From the NCBI GenBank assembly GCA_910578365.1, contig CAJTRC010000041.1:1-23707 (forward strand): a stretch of DNA of 23,707 nt. Reading direction: 5' to 3'. The notes beneath the pieces are model-generated. The model saw only the letters and a list, made by a program, of their open reading frames with translations, did no database searches and was not told the DNA's origin. The translations under genes were made by a program, and so were the position numbers. This document shows, in pieces, positions 13,951 through 21,327 of the stretch. How positions within the stretch are numbered: the first letter of the stretch is position 1; each line of letters begins with the position of its first letter. Source of the stretch: an uncultured Muribaculaceae bacterium (GTDB taxonomy: Bacteria; Bacteroidota; Bacteroidia; Bacteroidales; Muribaculaceae).

Positions 13951-15432
13951 ATGCATCATATATCATCATCGCATCTATCAATAGAGCGAATAGGCGAGAT
14001 TCTCGCCAACCACGAAAAGATTGAGCTCAGCGCCGAGGCTATCGAGCGCATCGAACGCTGCCGCAAATATCTCGACGACAAAATCAAAAAGTGCGACCAC
14101 CCGATTTACGGCATCACCACCGGCTTCGGCTCGCTCTGCAATATATCCATCGGCGAACAGGACCTCTCGACCCTACAGAAGAACCTGGTGATGTCGCATG
14201 CGTGCGGCTGCGGCGACACCATTGCCCCCGAGATTGTACGCATAATGCTGCTGACCAAGGTTATGTCGCTCAGTTTCGGCAACTCGGGCGTATGCGTGGC
14301 TACAGTGCAGCGCCTCGTCGACTTTTTCAACATGGACATTCTGCCCGTGGTGTATAGTCTGGGCTCACTCGGCGCCAGCGGCGACCTCTCGCCCCTTGCC
14401 AACCTGTGCCTGCCGCTGCTCGGACTTGGCGAAGTGCTGTACAAAGGTCAGCGCCGTCAGGCTGCCGAAGTCCTCAAGGAGTGTAATCTCGAACCGCTCG
14501 AACTCACCTCGAAAGAAGGTCTGGCTCTGCTCAACGGCACCCAGTTTATGAGCTCGCACGCCGTATTCGCCATTCTGAAAGCTCGCCGCCTGAGCAAACT
14601 GGCCGACAAAATCGGTGCCCTCAGCCTCGATGTATTCGATGGCCGAATCGACCCGTTCGGCGACGAAGTCAATGCCGTACGACCCCATCCGGGACAGCTG
14701 CAGACCGCACGCGCCGTACGCAGCCACCTGCAGGGCAGCGAAATGATCAACCGTCCACAAAAGGCCGTACAGGACCCCTACTCGTTCCGATGCATGCCGC
14801 AGGTACACGGAGCATTCAAAGACACCCTGGCATACGTAACCAAGGTAATCGAAATCGAAATCAACTCGCCCACCGACAACCCCACCATCTTCCCCGACGA
14901 AGACATCATAGTGTCGGCAGGCAACTTCCACGGCGAGCCCATAGCTCTGCCCATGGACTTCCTTTGCCTGGCCATAAGCGAGCTGTCGAGCATATCCGAG
15001 CGCCGTATCTACCGCCTTATCAGCGGTTCGCGCGGCCTGCCCTCGTTCCTTGTGGCACGCCCGGGTCTTAACAGCGGCTTCATGATTCCGCAGTACGCCG
15101 CTGCATCGATCGTAAACCAGTCGAAGGGCCTCTGCTGGCCTACCAGCTGCGACTCCATTCCGTCGTCGCAGGGTCAGGAAGATCACGTGTCGATGGGTGC
15201 CAACTCGGCAACCAAACTTGTGCGCGTGGCCGACAACACCGAGCGCGTTCTGGCCATAGAGCTGTTTAATGCCGCCCAGGCTCTCGACCTGCGCCGCCCC
15301 CTGCACACCTCGCCCGAACTCGAAGCGTGGGTTGCGGAATTCCGCAAGGAAGTGCCTTTTGTCGACAACGACACCGTAATGTACACCCTCATCGACAAAT
15401 CAATCAACTTCATCCGCAACCATGCTGATTAA
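13951..15432 (+). CDS. hutH: Histidine ammonia-lyase
   Basis: Non-oxidative deaminase converting L-histidine to trans-urocanate and ammonia, the committing step of the pathway. The electrophilic MIO prosthetic group forms autocatalytically from Ala142-Ser143-Gly144 in GSLGASGDLSPL, the same numbering as in Pseudomonas putida HutH. Other family segments are YGITTGFG (53-60), LLNGTQFMSSHAVFA, QDPYSFRCMPQVHGA and the C-terminal GQEDHVSMGANSA. Length (493 aa) is normal. QDPYSxRCxPQVHG and the hut context point to histidine rather than phenylalanine or tyrosine. The 3' end overlaps hutI by 11 nt. Confidence 0.97.
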   Translation: MHHISSSHLSIERIGEILANHEKIELSAEAIERIERCRKYLDDKIKKCDHPIYGITTGFGSLCNISIGEQDLSTLQKNLVMSHACGCGDTIAPEIVRIMLLTKVMSLSFGNSGVCVATVQRLVDFFNMDILPVVYSLGSLGASGDLSPLANLCLPLLGLGEVLYKGQRRQAAEVLKECNLEPLELTSKEGLALLNGTQFMSSHAVFAILKARRLSKLADKIGALSLDVFDGRIDPFGDEVNAVRPHPGQLQTARAVRSHLQGSEMINRPQKAVQDPYSFRCMPQVHGAFKDTLAYVTKVIEIEINSPTDNPTIFPDEDIIVSAGNFHGEPIALPMDFLCLAISELSSISERRIYRLISGSRGLPSFLVARPGLNSGFMIPQYAAASIVNQSKGLCWPTSCDSIPSSQGQEDHVSMGANSATKLVRVADNTERVLAIELFNAAQALDLRRPLHTSPELEAWVAEFRKEVPFVDNDTVMYTLIDKSINFIRNHAD

Positions 15433-16657
15433 AAACATATCGCTCCTTGCCGGACTGAATCCCGGCGGCATTCTTCGCCGCCGGGGTTCGGACATGGCCC
15501 GGCTCGAATGTATAGCTGATGCATGGCTACGCATAGCGCCCGACGGCACCATCCACTCCTACGGCACCATGGACTCGCTGACCGTGGCCGCTGAAGGCGA
15601 GGAATGTATCAACGCCTGCGGCGGCATGGTACTGCCTGCATTCTGCGACAGCCACAGCCACATAGTGTATGCCGGCAGCCGCCACGGTGAATTTGTAGAT
15701 AAAATTCACGGCCTCAGCTACGAACAGATTGCAGCCAACGGCGGAGGCATACTCAACAGCGCCGACCGCCTGCATGAAACGTCTGAGGACGACCTGTTCG
15801 CCCAAAGCCTCGAGCGGGCCCGCGAAGTGATGCTCAAAGGCACCGGCTGCCTCGAAATCAAAAGTGGCTACGGCCTCACTCTGCCCGACGAACTAAAAAT
15901 GCTGCGTGTGATTGCGCGCATAGCCGAAACTCTGCCGCTGACCGTACGCGCCACATTCCTTGGCGCTCACGCTGTGGGCCGCGCCTACGCAGGCCGTCAG
16001 GGCGAATATGTCGACCATATCATCGCCGACATGCTGCCCGCAGTCGCTGCCGAGGGTCTGGCCGAATTCGTCGATGTGTTCTGCGACCGCGGCTTCTTCA
16101 CCACCGACGAAACCGAACGCATCATGGAGTCCGCTGCCCGCTACGGCATGCGTCCGAAAATCCATGCCAACGAATTGGATTTCAGCGGAGGCGTGCAGAT
16201 TGGCGTAAAACACGGCGCACTGTCGGTCGACCATCTCGAACGCATCGGCGACGAAGAAATATCGCTTCTTGCCGGCAGCGATACCGTGGCCACCATGCTG
16301 CCCGGCGCCAGCTTCTTCCTGGGCATGCCTTACGGCCCCGCACGCAAAGCTGTGGACGCCGGCGCAACCGTGGCGCTGGCATCGGACTACAACCCCGGCT
16401 CGTCGCCCTCGGGCGACATGCGCATGGTATGGGCTCTGGGCTGCATAAAAATGAAACTCACCCCCGAGGAGGCCCTCAACGCCGTTACCATCAACGGCGC
16501 CGCAGCCATGGGCATGAGCCACAGCCACGGCAGCATTGCCGCAGGACAAAAGGCCAATCTGATTTTAACCCGTCCACTGCAGTCGCTGGCACAGATTCCA
16601 TATCAGTACACTACCCCCTGGATTGAATCAGTAATCATAGCAGGCAAGACTATCTGA
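15422..16657 (+). CDS. hutI: Imidazolonepropionase
   Basis: Amidohydrolase-superfamily enzyme that opens the imidazolone ring to give N-formimino-L-glutamate, the substrate of FtcD. The 411-aa protein has the metal-binding DSHSH (His78, His80; the superfamily usually has H-x-H in a similar place), EIKSGYGL, FLGAH, KIHANE and ASDYNPGSSPSG, all typical of HutI. Its ATG lies inside hutH (11-nt overlap), suggesting coupled translation. It is the last gene of the operon and is followed by a large stem-loop. Confidence 0.96.
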   Translation: MLIKNISLLAGLNPGGILRRRGSDMARLECIADAWLRIAPDGTIHSYGTMDSLTVAAEGEECINACGGMVLPAFCDSHSHIVYAGSRHGEFVDKIHGLSYEQIAANGGGILNSADRLHETSEDDLFAQSLERAREVMLKGTGCLEIKSGYGLTLPDELKMLRVIARIAETLPLTVRATFLGAHAVGRAYAGRQGEYVDHIIADMLPAVAAEGLAEFVDVFCDRGFFTTDETERIMESAARYGMRPKIHANELDFSGGVQIGVKHGALSVDHLERIGDEEISLLAGSDTVATMLPGASFFLGMPYGPARKAVDAGATVALASDYNPGSSPSGDMRMVWALGCIKMKLTPEEALNAVTINGAAAMGMSHSHGSIAAGQKANLILTRPLQSLAQIPYQYTTPWIESVIIAGKTI

Positions 16658-16667
16658 TGTAAGCTCT

Positions 16668-16752
16668 TTCGCTCCTCACCCGGAGAACGGCGACAGCCCG
16701 GCTTGGTAAAATTACTAAGTACGGGCTGTCGCCGTTCTGCGGGCAAAGCGAA
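16668..16752 (+). terminator. Large compound stem-loop after the hut operon
   Basis: A perfect 17-bp stem (16684-16700 with 16722-16738) forms the core. Its 21-nt loop has a further arm, CTTGGTA with TACTAAG. Outside it, CCCG (16679-16682) pairs with CGGG (16740-16743) and TTCGCT (16668-16673) with AGCGAA (16747-16752). It starts 11 nt after the hutI stop, as a terminator would, but no T-run follows. It may stabilise the 3' end, or be a small dispersed palindromic element. Confidence 0.6.
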
Positions 16753-16911
16753 GAAGCAACACCGGGGCATTCAAGTACTATCTCTCAAAAGGATTCAAAG
16801 AGGCAGGTAAAGCTTATCCACTTCCCCATATGTCATTAAAAAAACATATCCACGTGCCTTTAGCCCGTATAAATCATTGTAGAGTCAACAAGCAAGTGTG
16901 AAAGGCCCGCG

Positions 16912-16943
16912 TTTGCCCGAATGCAAAATTATTTGTAATTTTG
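16912..16943 (+). promoter_or_regulatory. Promoter of the DEDDh exonuclease
   Basis: TTTG at 16912-16915 and TAATTTTG at 16936-16943 are spaced by exactly 20 nt. The -7 box is the right arm of a perfect inverted repeat, TGCAAAATTA (16922-16931), 4-nt spacer, TAATTTTGCA (16936-16945). Transcription should start near 16947, giving a leader of roughly 20 nt. Confidence 0.85.
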
Positions 16944-16965
16944 CAGCAAAATTCAACATTGCGAC

Positions 16966-17886
16966 ATGACCGAACTTCACCCTTTTCTGGCCAATATCGA
17001 GGCCTCGAAACTGATATGCCTTGATGCCGAATTCGCCGACGGCAGATATATGCTCGAACTTTCAATCTCCGATGCCCGCGGACAACTTATTTATAATAAA
17101 CGATTCAAACCTGACAGGATTTCCGACTGGGGCACCATCCCGCATGGTATCACTCCGGCTATGGTGGCCGACGCGCCTCGCTTCTGCAATTGTGTCAAGG
17201 AGATTCAGTGTATTATAGATAATGCTGACTATATTACCGGTTTTGCACTGGAAAATGATTTTCGCCGGCTATCTGCCGAGGGTGTGGTTATTCCGGCCGA
17301 CAAAAAGGTGATTGAGGTAAAAGACTGGTTCTGGGTCTTACACGGTCTGTCGCACGGTTTCGACTACCATAAGGGAGTGAGCAACCATAGTGTGGCTCAG
17401 GAACTTGGCATTGATACCGACGAGTCGAGGCTGCATGCCTCGGATTATGATATAGAGTTGTCGCTGTCGTCGCTCAACTCTCTGCTGTTTAAGGCTGATA
17501 CTTCGGCGGCGGCATCGCTCGACGAGTATTATCCGGCCGTAATGGACCGCTTTAAGGTGGAGAAGGAGGCATACGACAGGCAGCAGAGCGCCGGCTTCTG
17601 CTATATTGTTCAAAAAGAAAACGGCTATTGGGTGAAATTTAATCAGAACAAGCCGCGCCAAAGCAGTTCAATAATAGCTATGATTAAAGTCGAGAGCCGC
17701 AAGGAGGCCAAGCTGTTCATGAGTCAGCTGTTTTTGAACCGTATCGAAGACAGCAGCTTCTTCGTGGAGAAGATTTCGCGTGCCAAGCTTGAGAAGTTCA
17801 AGGCTTACAGCAATACCTTCTCCGCCGAAGACGGAGCCGTGCAATCGAAGCTGCTGAAACTTGCCGGCAAGTTTGCCCGACACTGA
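16966..17886 (+). CDS. DEDDh 3'-5' exonuclease-domain protein with unknown C-terminal part
   Basis: A 306-aa protein. Residues 15-175 form a DnaQ/RNase T-like exonuclease domain: Exo I CLDAEFADGRYMLELSI (Asp20, Glu22), the HGITPAMV segment (60-67) seen in this fold, Exo II FALENDFRRL (Asp98), and Exo III HASDYD (His157, Asp162) with the H-x4-D spacing of the DEDDh class. Active-site residues appear complete. Residues 190-306 contain YIVQKENGYWVKF and a region rich in Lys and Glu; I do not recognise it, though it could bind nucleic acid. It is not the polymerase III epsilon subunit, having no recognisable clamp-binding motif. Its stop codon directly abuts that of the convergent SPFH-like gene, with no terminator between. 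The coding strand looks more G/T-rich than in the hut genes. Confidence 0.85.
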   Translation: MTELHPFLANIEASKLICLDAEFADGRYMLELSISDARGQLIYNKRFKPDRISDWGTIPHGITPAMVADAPRFCNCVKEIQCIIDNADYITGFALENDFRRLSAEGVVIPADKKVIEVKDWFWVLHGLSHGFDYHKGVSNHSVAQELGIDTDESRLHASDYDIELSLSSLNSLLFKADTSAAASLDEYYPAVMDRFKVEKEAYDRQQSAGFCYIVQKENGYWVKFNQNKPRQSSSIIAMIKVESRKEAKLFMSQLFLNRIEDSSFFVEKISRAKLEKFKAYSNTFSAEDGAVQSKLLKLAGKFARH

Positions 17887-18315
17887 TTATTCGGGCATTT
17901 TCAGCGGACGTGTCGACTCGAGTATGGGCAAATTGGTTTCGGTGGGCACATAGATTACGGTTTTGTCGCTGAGGTCCGACTGCTGGCGCACCCACAGGTA
18001 TTGTATATAGGTGGGGGTGATGCTGCCGTTCTCGATTCGGATTGCCTCGGCTGCTCCTTTTGCCCTTTCGACTTCGGCCTGTGCGTTGAGTTTCTCGGCC
18101 TCGAGGTTGGCTTTTGCTTCTTCGATTTTTATTTTACGGTTCTGCTCGGCTTTGGCAAATTCGGCTTTGCCTTCCATTTCCTGCGACCATACGTTGTACC
18201 AAGGCCGTATGAAGGCCATCGACACTATTACCAGCACTATGCCGGCTACTGCCCACACTATTCCTTTTGCTACTTTGGCGGGCTCTACATTCAGGTTGTT
18301 TCCGTTGTTGTACAT
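17887..18315 (-). CDS. SPFH-like (prohibitin/stomatin C-terminal type) membrane protein lacking the SPFH domain
   Basis: A 142-aa protein. Residues 17-37 are a single hydrophobic helix (starting GIVWAVAGIVLVIVSMAF), followed by a charged, Ala/Glu/Lys-rich coiled coil (about 45-95, with EEAKANLEAEKLNAQAEVER). The segment YIQYLWVRQQSDLSDKTVIYVPTETNLPILES then resembles what follows the coiled coil in prohibitin/HflK-type proteins. The globular SPFH domain that normally lies between membrane helix and coiled coil is missing, so the protein is about half the usual size. It is an intact frame with its own promoter, so it looks like a natural short form rather than decay. It may oligomerise in the inner membrane; role unknown. 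Confidence 0.75.
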   Translation of the reverse strand: MYNNGNNLNVEPAKVAKGIVWAVAGIVLVIVSMAFIRPWYNVWSQEMEGKAEFAKAEQNRKIKIEEAKANLEAEKLNAQAEVERAKGAAEAIRIENGSITPTYIQYLWVRQQSDLSDKTVIYVPTETNLPILESTRPLKMPE

Positions 18316-18358
18316 AATGATTTTATAGTTTACAGTTTATCGTTTTTCTTTTGCATTA

Positions 18359-18388
18359 GAGAGGGCCGGCTTTTGCGCCCGCCCTCTC
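18359..18388 (-). other. Leader hairpin of the SPFH-like gene
   Basis: GAGAGGGC (18359-18366) pairs perfectly with GCCCTCTC (18381-18388) around a 14-nt loop that can extend the stem further. It lies in the predicted 5' leader, 44 nt upstream of the ATG. There is no U-run downstream on the minus strand, so I treat it as a leader structure rather than a terminator. Confidence 0.4.
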
Positions 18389-18438
18389 CGGATAGGTATA
18401 TATAGTGTATAAGGGTTAAAGGTCTTATCCTTATACCA

Positions 18439-18446
18439 CAAAGATA
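18439..18446 (-). promoter_or_regulatory. Promoter -7 box for the SPFH-like gene
   Basis: The minus strand reads TATCTTTG. No TTTG lies at the usual distance. Transcription would start near 18435, giving a leader of about 120 nt that begins in an 8-bp inverted repeat (18407-18414 with 18429-18436, GTATAAGG and CCTTATAC) and later contains the 18359-18388 hairpin. Confidence 0.5.
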
Positions 18447-18481
18447 CGAAGGGCGAGGGAAGGCCGGCGAATTTCCAAAAT

Positions 18482-18525
18482 ATTTCAGCCGCGGCTGTGC
18501 ATACGCGCCGCGGCTGTGTTGAAAT
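18482..18525 (-). terminator. Terminator of the calcium ATPase gene
   Basis: ATTTCA plus GCCGCGGC (18482-18495) pairs with GCCGCGGC plus TGAAAT (18507-18514 and 18520-18525), with a 5-nt bulge on one side. On the minus strand the stem is followed by a T-rich ATATTTT. It begins 8 nt after the ATPase stop. The arm unit GCCGCGGCTGTG is also a direct repeat. Confidence 0.65.
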
Positions 18526-18533
18526 GTTGCAGA

Positions 18534-21188
18534 CTATTTTTTGCTGCACAGGCGTATAAGTTCGCCTATTAACAGTACCGGCGATGTGCCGGCGATGATT
18601 ATCAGCCAGTCGGTAATTTTAAGCGGTGTAACGCTGAAGAACGGACCGCCAACCGTTACTATCAGTATCTGGCCCACGAGTATGGCCAGGGCTATGAGCA
18701 CAAAGCCACCCGCTCCTTTGAAGTGGAAGGCGCTGCGACCTGTGGCGAAAGCGCGGGCGTTGAACATGTTCCAGAACTGAAGGAATACGAATACGGTGAA
18801 GAACAGCGACAATTCGTAGGGGCTGAGGCCGTCGGCGGGCCCGAGCGGCACGCGGCCTATAAGGCTGAGAGTGCTGATGTCGGCATGCTCCAGATAATAC
18901 AGCAGACATAACAGGAACACAAAGAACAGGCCGCCTACACCTACTATCGATTTCCACATGGGCCTGCTGACGATAAATGCACTACGGCTGCGGGGCTTGT
19001 CTTTCATCACCGAGCGCGACGGTGGCAGCGATGCCAGAGCCATGGCCGCGAATGTGTCCATAATCAGGTTCACCCACAGCATCTGAGTTACTGTCAGCGG
19101 CGATTGCAGCCCCATGAAGGCTCCGGCCATCACTATCAGGCATGCAACCACATTTACCGTCATCTGGAATAGGATAAAGCGCTGTATGTTCTGATACAGC
19201 GAGCGGCCCCACATCACGGCCTGGCCTATTGATGAGAATGAGTTGTCGACTATGGTTATGTCGCTGGCTTCTTTAGCCACCGAGGTTCCGTCGCCCATCG
19301 ACAGTCCTACCTGGGCTGCTTTGAGTGCGGGTGCGTCGTTGGTGCCGTCGCCGGTCACAGCCACAACCTCGTTGTCGGCCTGCAGTGCTTCTACAAGGCG
19401 CTTTTTGTCAAGGGGGCGTGCCCGGGCTATTATCTTGAGTTCCCCGACACGCTGCCGGAGCTGCCCGTCGCTGAGAGCGTCGAATTCGGGTCCGGTAATT
19501 ATATTGTCGGCTCCGTCTACGGCATCGTTCCACAAGCCTATCTGACGGCCAATTTCCTTAGCCGTACCCGGGGTATCGCCGGTTACTATCTTCACGTTTA
19601 TTCCTGCGTCGAGTACTTCGTGTACTGCCGCAGGCACATCGGCTCTTACAGGGTCGCTTATTGCCACAATGCCCAGGAATGTGAGCTTATCGGCTACCAC
19701 ACGGCCATCGGCTATCGTAGGGTCACCGGGCTTGAGTTCGCAGTAGGCAAAGCCCAGGGTGCGCATGGCCTGGTTCTGGTATTCGAGCAGCCGGGCGTCG
19801 ATTTCTTTTTTGGTTACACCGGCAGAGTCGGCACACATGCCGAACACTATTTCGGGGGCGCCCTTCACATACATCAGAGTCTTGCCGGTGGCCGATTTCA
19901 CAACCGTGGCCATATACTTGCGTTCGGTTGTAAAGGGCAGTTCCTCAATGGTGACGGCGTTCTCACGCAGTTTCTGATAGTCGGCTCCACGCTCGCACAG
20001 CCACAGCAGCAGGGCACCCTCGGTGGGATTTCCCAGCACCTGCGGTCGAGGGCCGGCAAGGTCGAGCTGCGCTGTCGAGTTCGCAGCTATGCCCTCGTAA
20101 AGTACGCTGTCGGAGGGTTCTCCGAAGAAGTCGGCTTTGTATACCTGCATACGGTTCTGAGTAAGTGTACCGGTCTTGTCGGTACAGATTACGGTTGTGG
20201 CACCCATAGTTTCGCAGGCGTGCATTTTACGCACCAGATTGTTTGTGCGCAGCATACGTCGCATGGAGTAAGCCAGCGACAGTGTTACGGCCATAGGGAG
20301 TCCCTCAGGTACTGATACCACCACCAGCGCCACGGCCACCATCAGTGTCTGGAGCATAAAGGCCAGAAACGACATCCACTCGAAATCCGGCGTATTGAGC
20401 AGATACATAGCCATACGGCCCAGTATTATCACTGCGGCCACGCCGTACGATATGCGGGTGATGAGGCGTCCGAGGCCGTCGAGCTGCTCGTTAAGCGGTG
20501 TTTTCACGCTGTTGTCAATCTGGGCGGCCGTGAATACTTTGCCGTTCTCGGTATGGTCGCCTACTGCCGTGACCTCCATCAGGCCGTGGCCTTCCATCAC
20601 TTTGGTGCCTCGCATGGCATGGTCGGAGGGGAAAGTAGCCTCGGGGTCGAACTGACCGGGGTCGGTGGTCTTGTGGCATACCGGTTCGCCGGTGAGTGTC
20701 GACTCGTCGATATTAAGCGATACGGCTTCAAGCAGCCTTCCGTCGGCAGGTATTTCATTGCCGGTGTTGATTATCACCACATCGCCAACCACCACGTCTT
20801 TACGGGGTACCTGAGCCGGATGGCCGTTGCGAATCACCTGTACCGGTTCGTCGTCGTTGACACGGTTGAGCAGCTCGAACTCGCGGTCGGCCTTGAGTTC
20901 GAACACAAAAGCCAGACCGGTAGCCAGCAGTATGGCCATGAATATGCCGGCCGGTTCGAAGAATACTCCCGCGTCGTGGCCGAGGCCGTAATATTCGTAG
21001 CACGATATACCTACCGACAGCACTCCGGCTACGAGCAGAATTATTATCAGAGGGTCTTTGAACTTCTCAAGGAAACGAGAGAACAGCGACTGCTTCCGGG
21101 GGGGTGTCAGTACATTGGCGCCGTTGCGGTTGCGGCTGTCTTCAACCTGCGCGTCTGTCAGGCCGGTGTAGTGTTTAGTCTGTGACAT
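18534..21188 (-). CDS. Calcium-translocating P-type ATPase, PMCA type
   Basis: An 884-aa inner-membrane pump that should export Ca2+ using ATP. In order: N-terminal region, TM1-2 (about 46-64 and 79-97), actuator domain with LTGEP (165-169), TM3-4 with VVSVPEGLPMAVTLSLAYSM (Glu295 is the expected Ca2+ ligand), phosphorylation motif CTDKTGTLTQN with Asp337, nucleotide-binding domain with KGAPE, hinge VTGDGTNDAPALKAAQVG, then TM5-10. TM5-6 carry NVVACLIVMAGA and MLWVNLIMDTFAAMALASLPPS, with the Asn and Asp that define the single Ca2+ site of the PMCA group. No C-terminal calmodulin-binding tail is seen, as expected in bacteria. Proton countertransport is likely by analogy. It is a single-gene unit with its own promoter and terminator. 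Ca2+ is favoured over Mn2+ from these motifs but transport was not measured. Confidence 0.93.
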   Translation of the reverse strand: MSQTKHYTGLTDAQVEDSRNRNGANVLTPPRKQSLFSRFLEKFKDPLIIILLVAGVLSVGISCYEYYGLGHDAGVFFEPAGIFMAILLATGLAFVFELKADREFELLNRVNDDEPVQVIRNGHPAQVPRKDVVVGDVVIINTGNEIPADGRLLEAVSLNIDESTLTGEPVCHKTTDPGQFDPEATFPSDHAMRGTKVMEGHGLMEVTAVGDHTENGKVFTAAQIDNSVKTPLNEQLDGLGRLITRISYGVAAVIILGRMAMYLLNTPDFEWMSFLAFMLQTLMVAVALVVVSVPEGLPMAVTLSLAYSMRRMLRTNNLVRKMHACETMGATTVICTDKTGTLTQNRMQVYKADFFGEPSDSVLYEGIAANSTAQLDLAGPRPQVLGNPTEGALLLWLCERGADYQKLRENAVTIEELPFTTERKYMATVVKSATGKTLMYVKGAPEIVFGMCADSAGVTKKEIDARLLEYQNQAMRTLGFAYCELKPGDPTIADGRVVADKLTFLGIVAISDPVRADVPAAVHEVLDAGINVKIVTGDTPGTAKEIGRQIGLWNDAVDGADNIITGPEFDALSDGQLRQRVGELKIIARARPLDKKRLVEALQADNEVVAVTGDGTNDAPALKAAQVGLSMGDGTSVAKEASDITIVDNSFSSIGQAVMWGRSLYQNIQRFILFQMTVNVVACLIVMAGAFMGLQSPLTVTQMLWVNLIMDTFAAMALASLPPSRSVMKDKPRSRSAFIVSRPMWKSIVGVGGLFFVFLLCLLYYLEHADISTLSLIGRVPLGPADGLSPYELSLFFTVFVFLQFWNMFNARAFATGRSAFHFKGAGGFVLIALAILVGQILIVTVGGPFFSVTPLKITDWLIIIAGTSPVLLIGELIRLCSKK

Positions 21189-21229
21189 GGCTAATAACGA
21201 GTGTATTGTCTATGATGTAAAATAACGCG

Positions 21230-21261
21230 CAAAGCTACGCATTATCGACACCATACGCAAA
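21230..21261 (-). promoter_or_regulatory. Promoter of the calcium ATPase gene
   Basis: On the minus strand TTTG (21258-21261) and TAGCTTTG (21230-21237) are spaced by exactly 20 nt. Transcription should start near 21226, about 38 nt before the ATG at 21188. Confidence 0.85.
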
Positions 21262-21277
21262 ATTTCAGTTTTTTTCA

Positions 21278-21324
21278 GGCTCCGGAGCCAAAAACGGCTT
21301 AAGGCCGACTGAAACATTTCAGTC
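21278..21324 (-). terminator. Hairpin cluster after the TerB-like gene
   Basis: Three small inverted repeats follow the stop at 21328: GACTGAAA with TTTCAGTC (21307-21324), CGGC with GCCG around TTAAG (21295-21307), and the palindrome GGCTCCGGAGCC (21278-21289). On the minus strand the middle one is followed directly by five T (21290-21294), the best intrinsic-terminator candidate. Confidence 0.6.
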
Positions 21325-21327
21325 CGC

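Larger units (their letters stand above)
16658..16965. other. 308-nt gap between hutI and the DEDDh exonuclease
   Basis: The first third holds a large stem-loop (16668-16752). Bases 16753-16911 show nothing firm: no frame of useful length and no clear repeat beyond a weak inverted similarity between 16797-16808 and 16852-16861. The last part contains the exonuclease promoter and the palindrome it sits in. Confidence 0.6.

Noticed and set aside
17887..18315. Pseudogene of a full-length SPFH protein
   Set aside because: The frame is intact, begins with a natural N terminus and membrane helix, and has its own promoter. An upstream remnant of the missing domain is not present.
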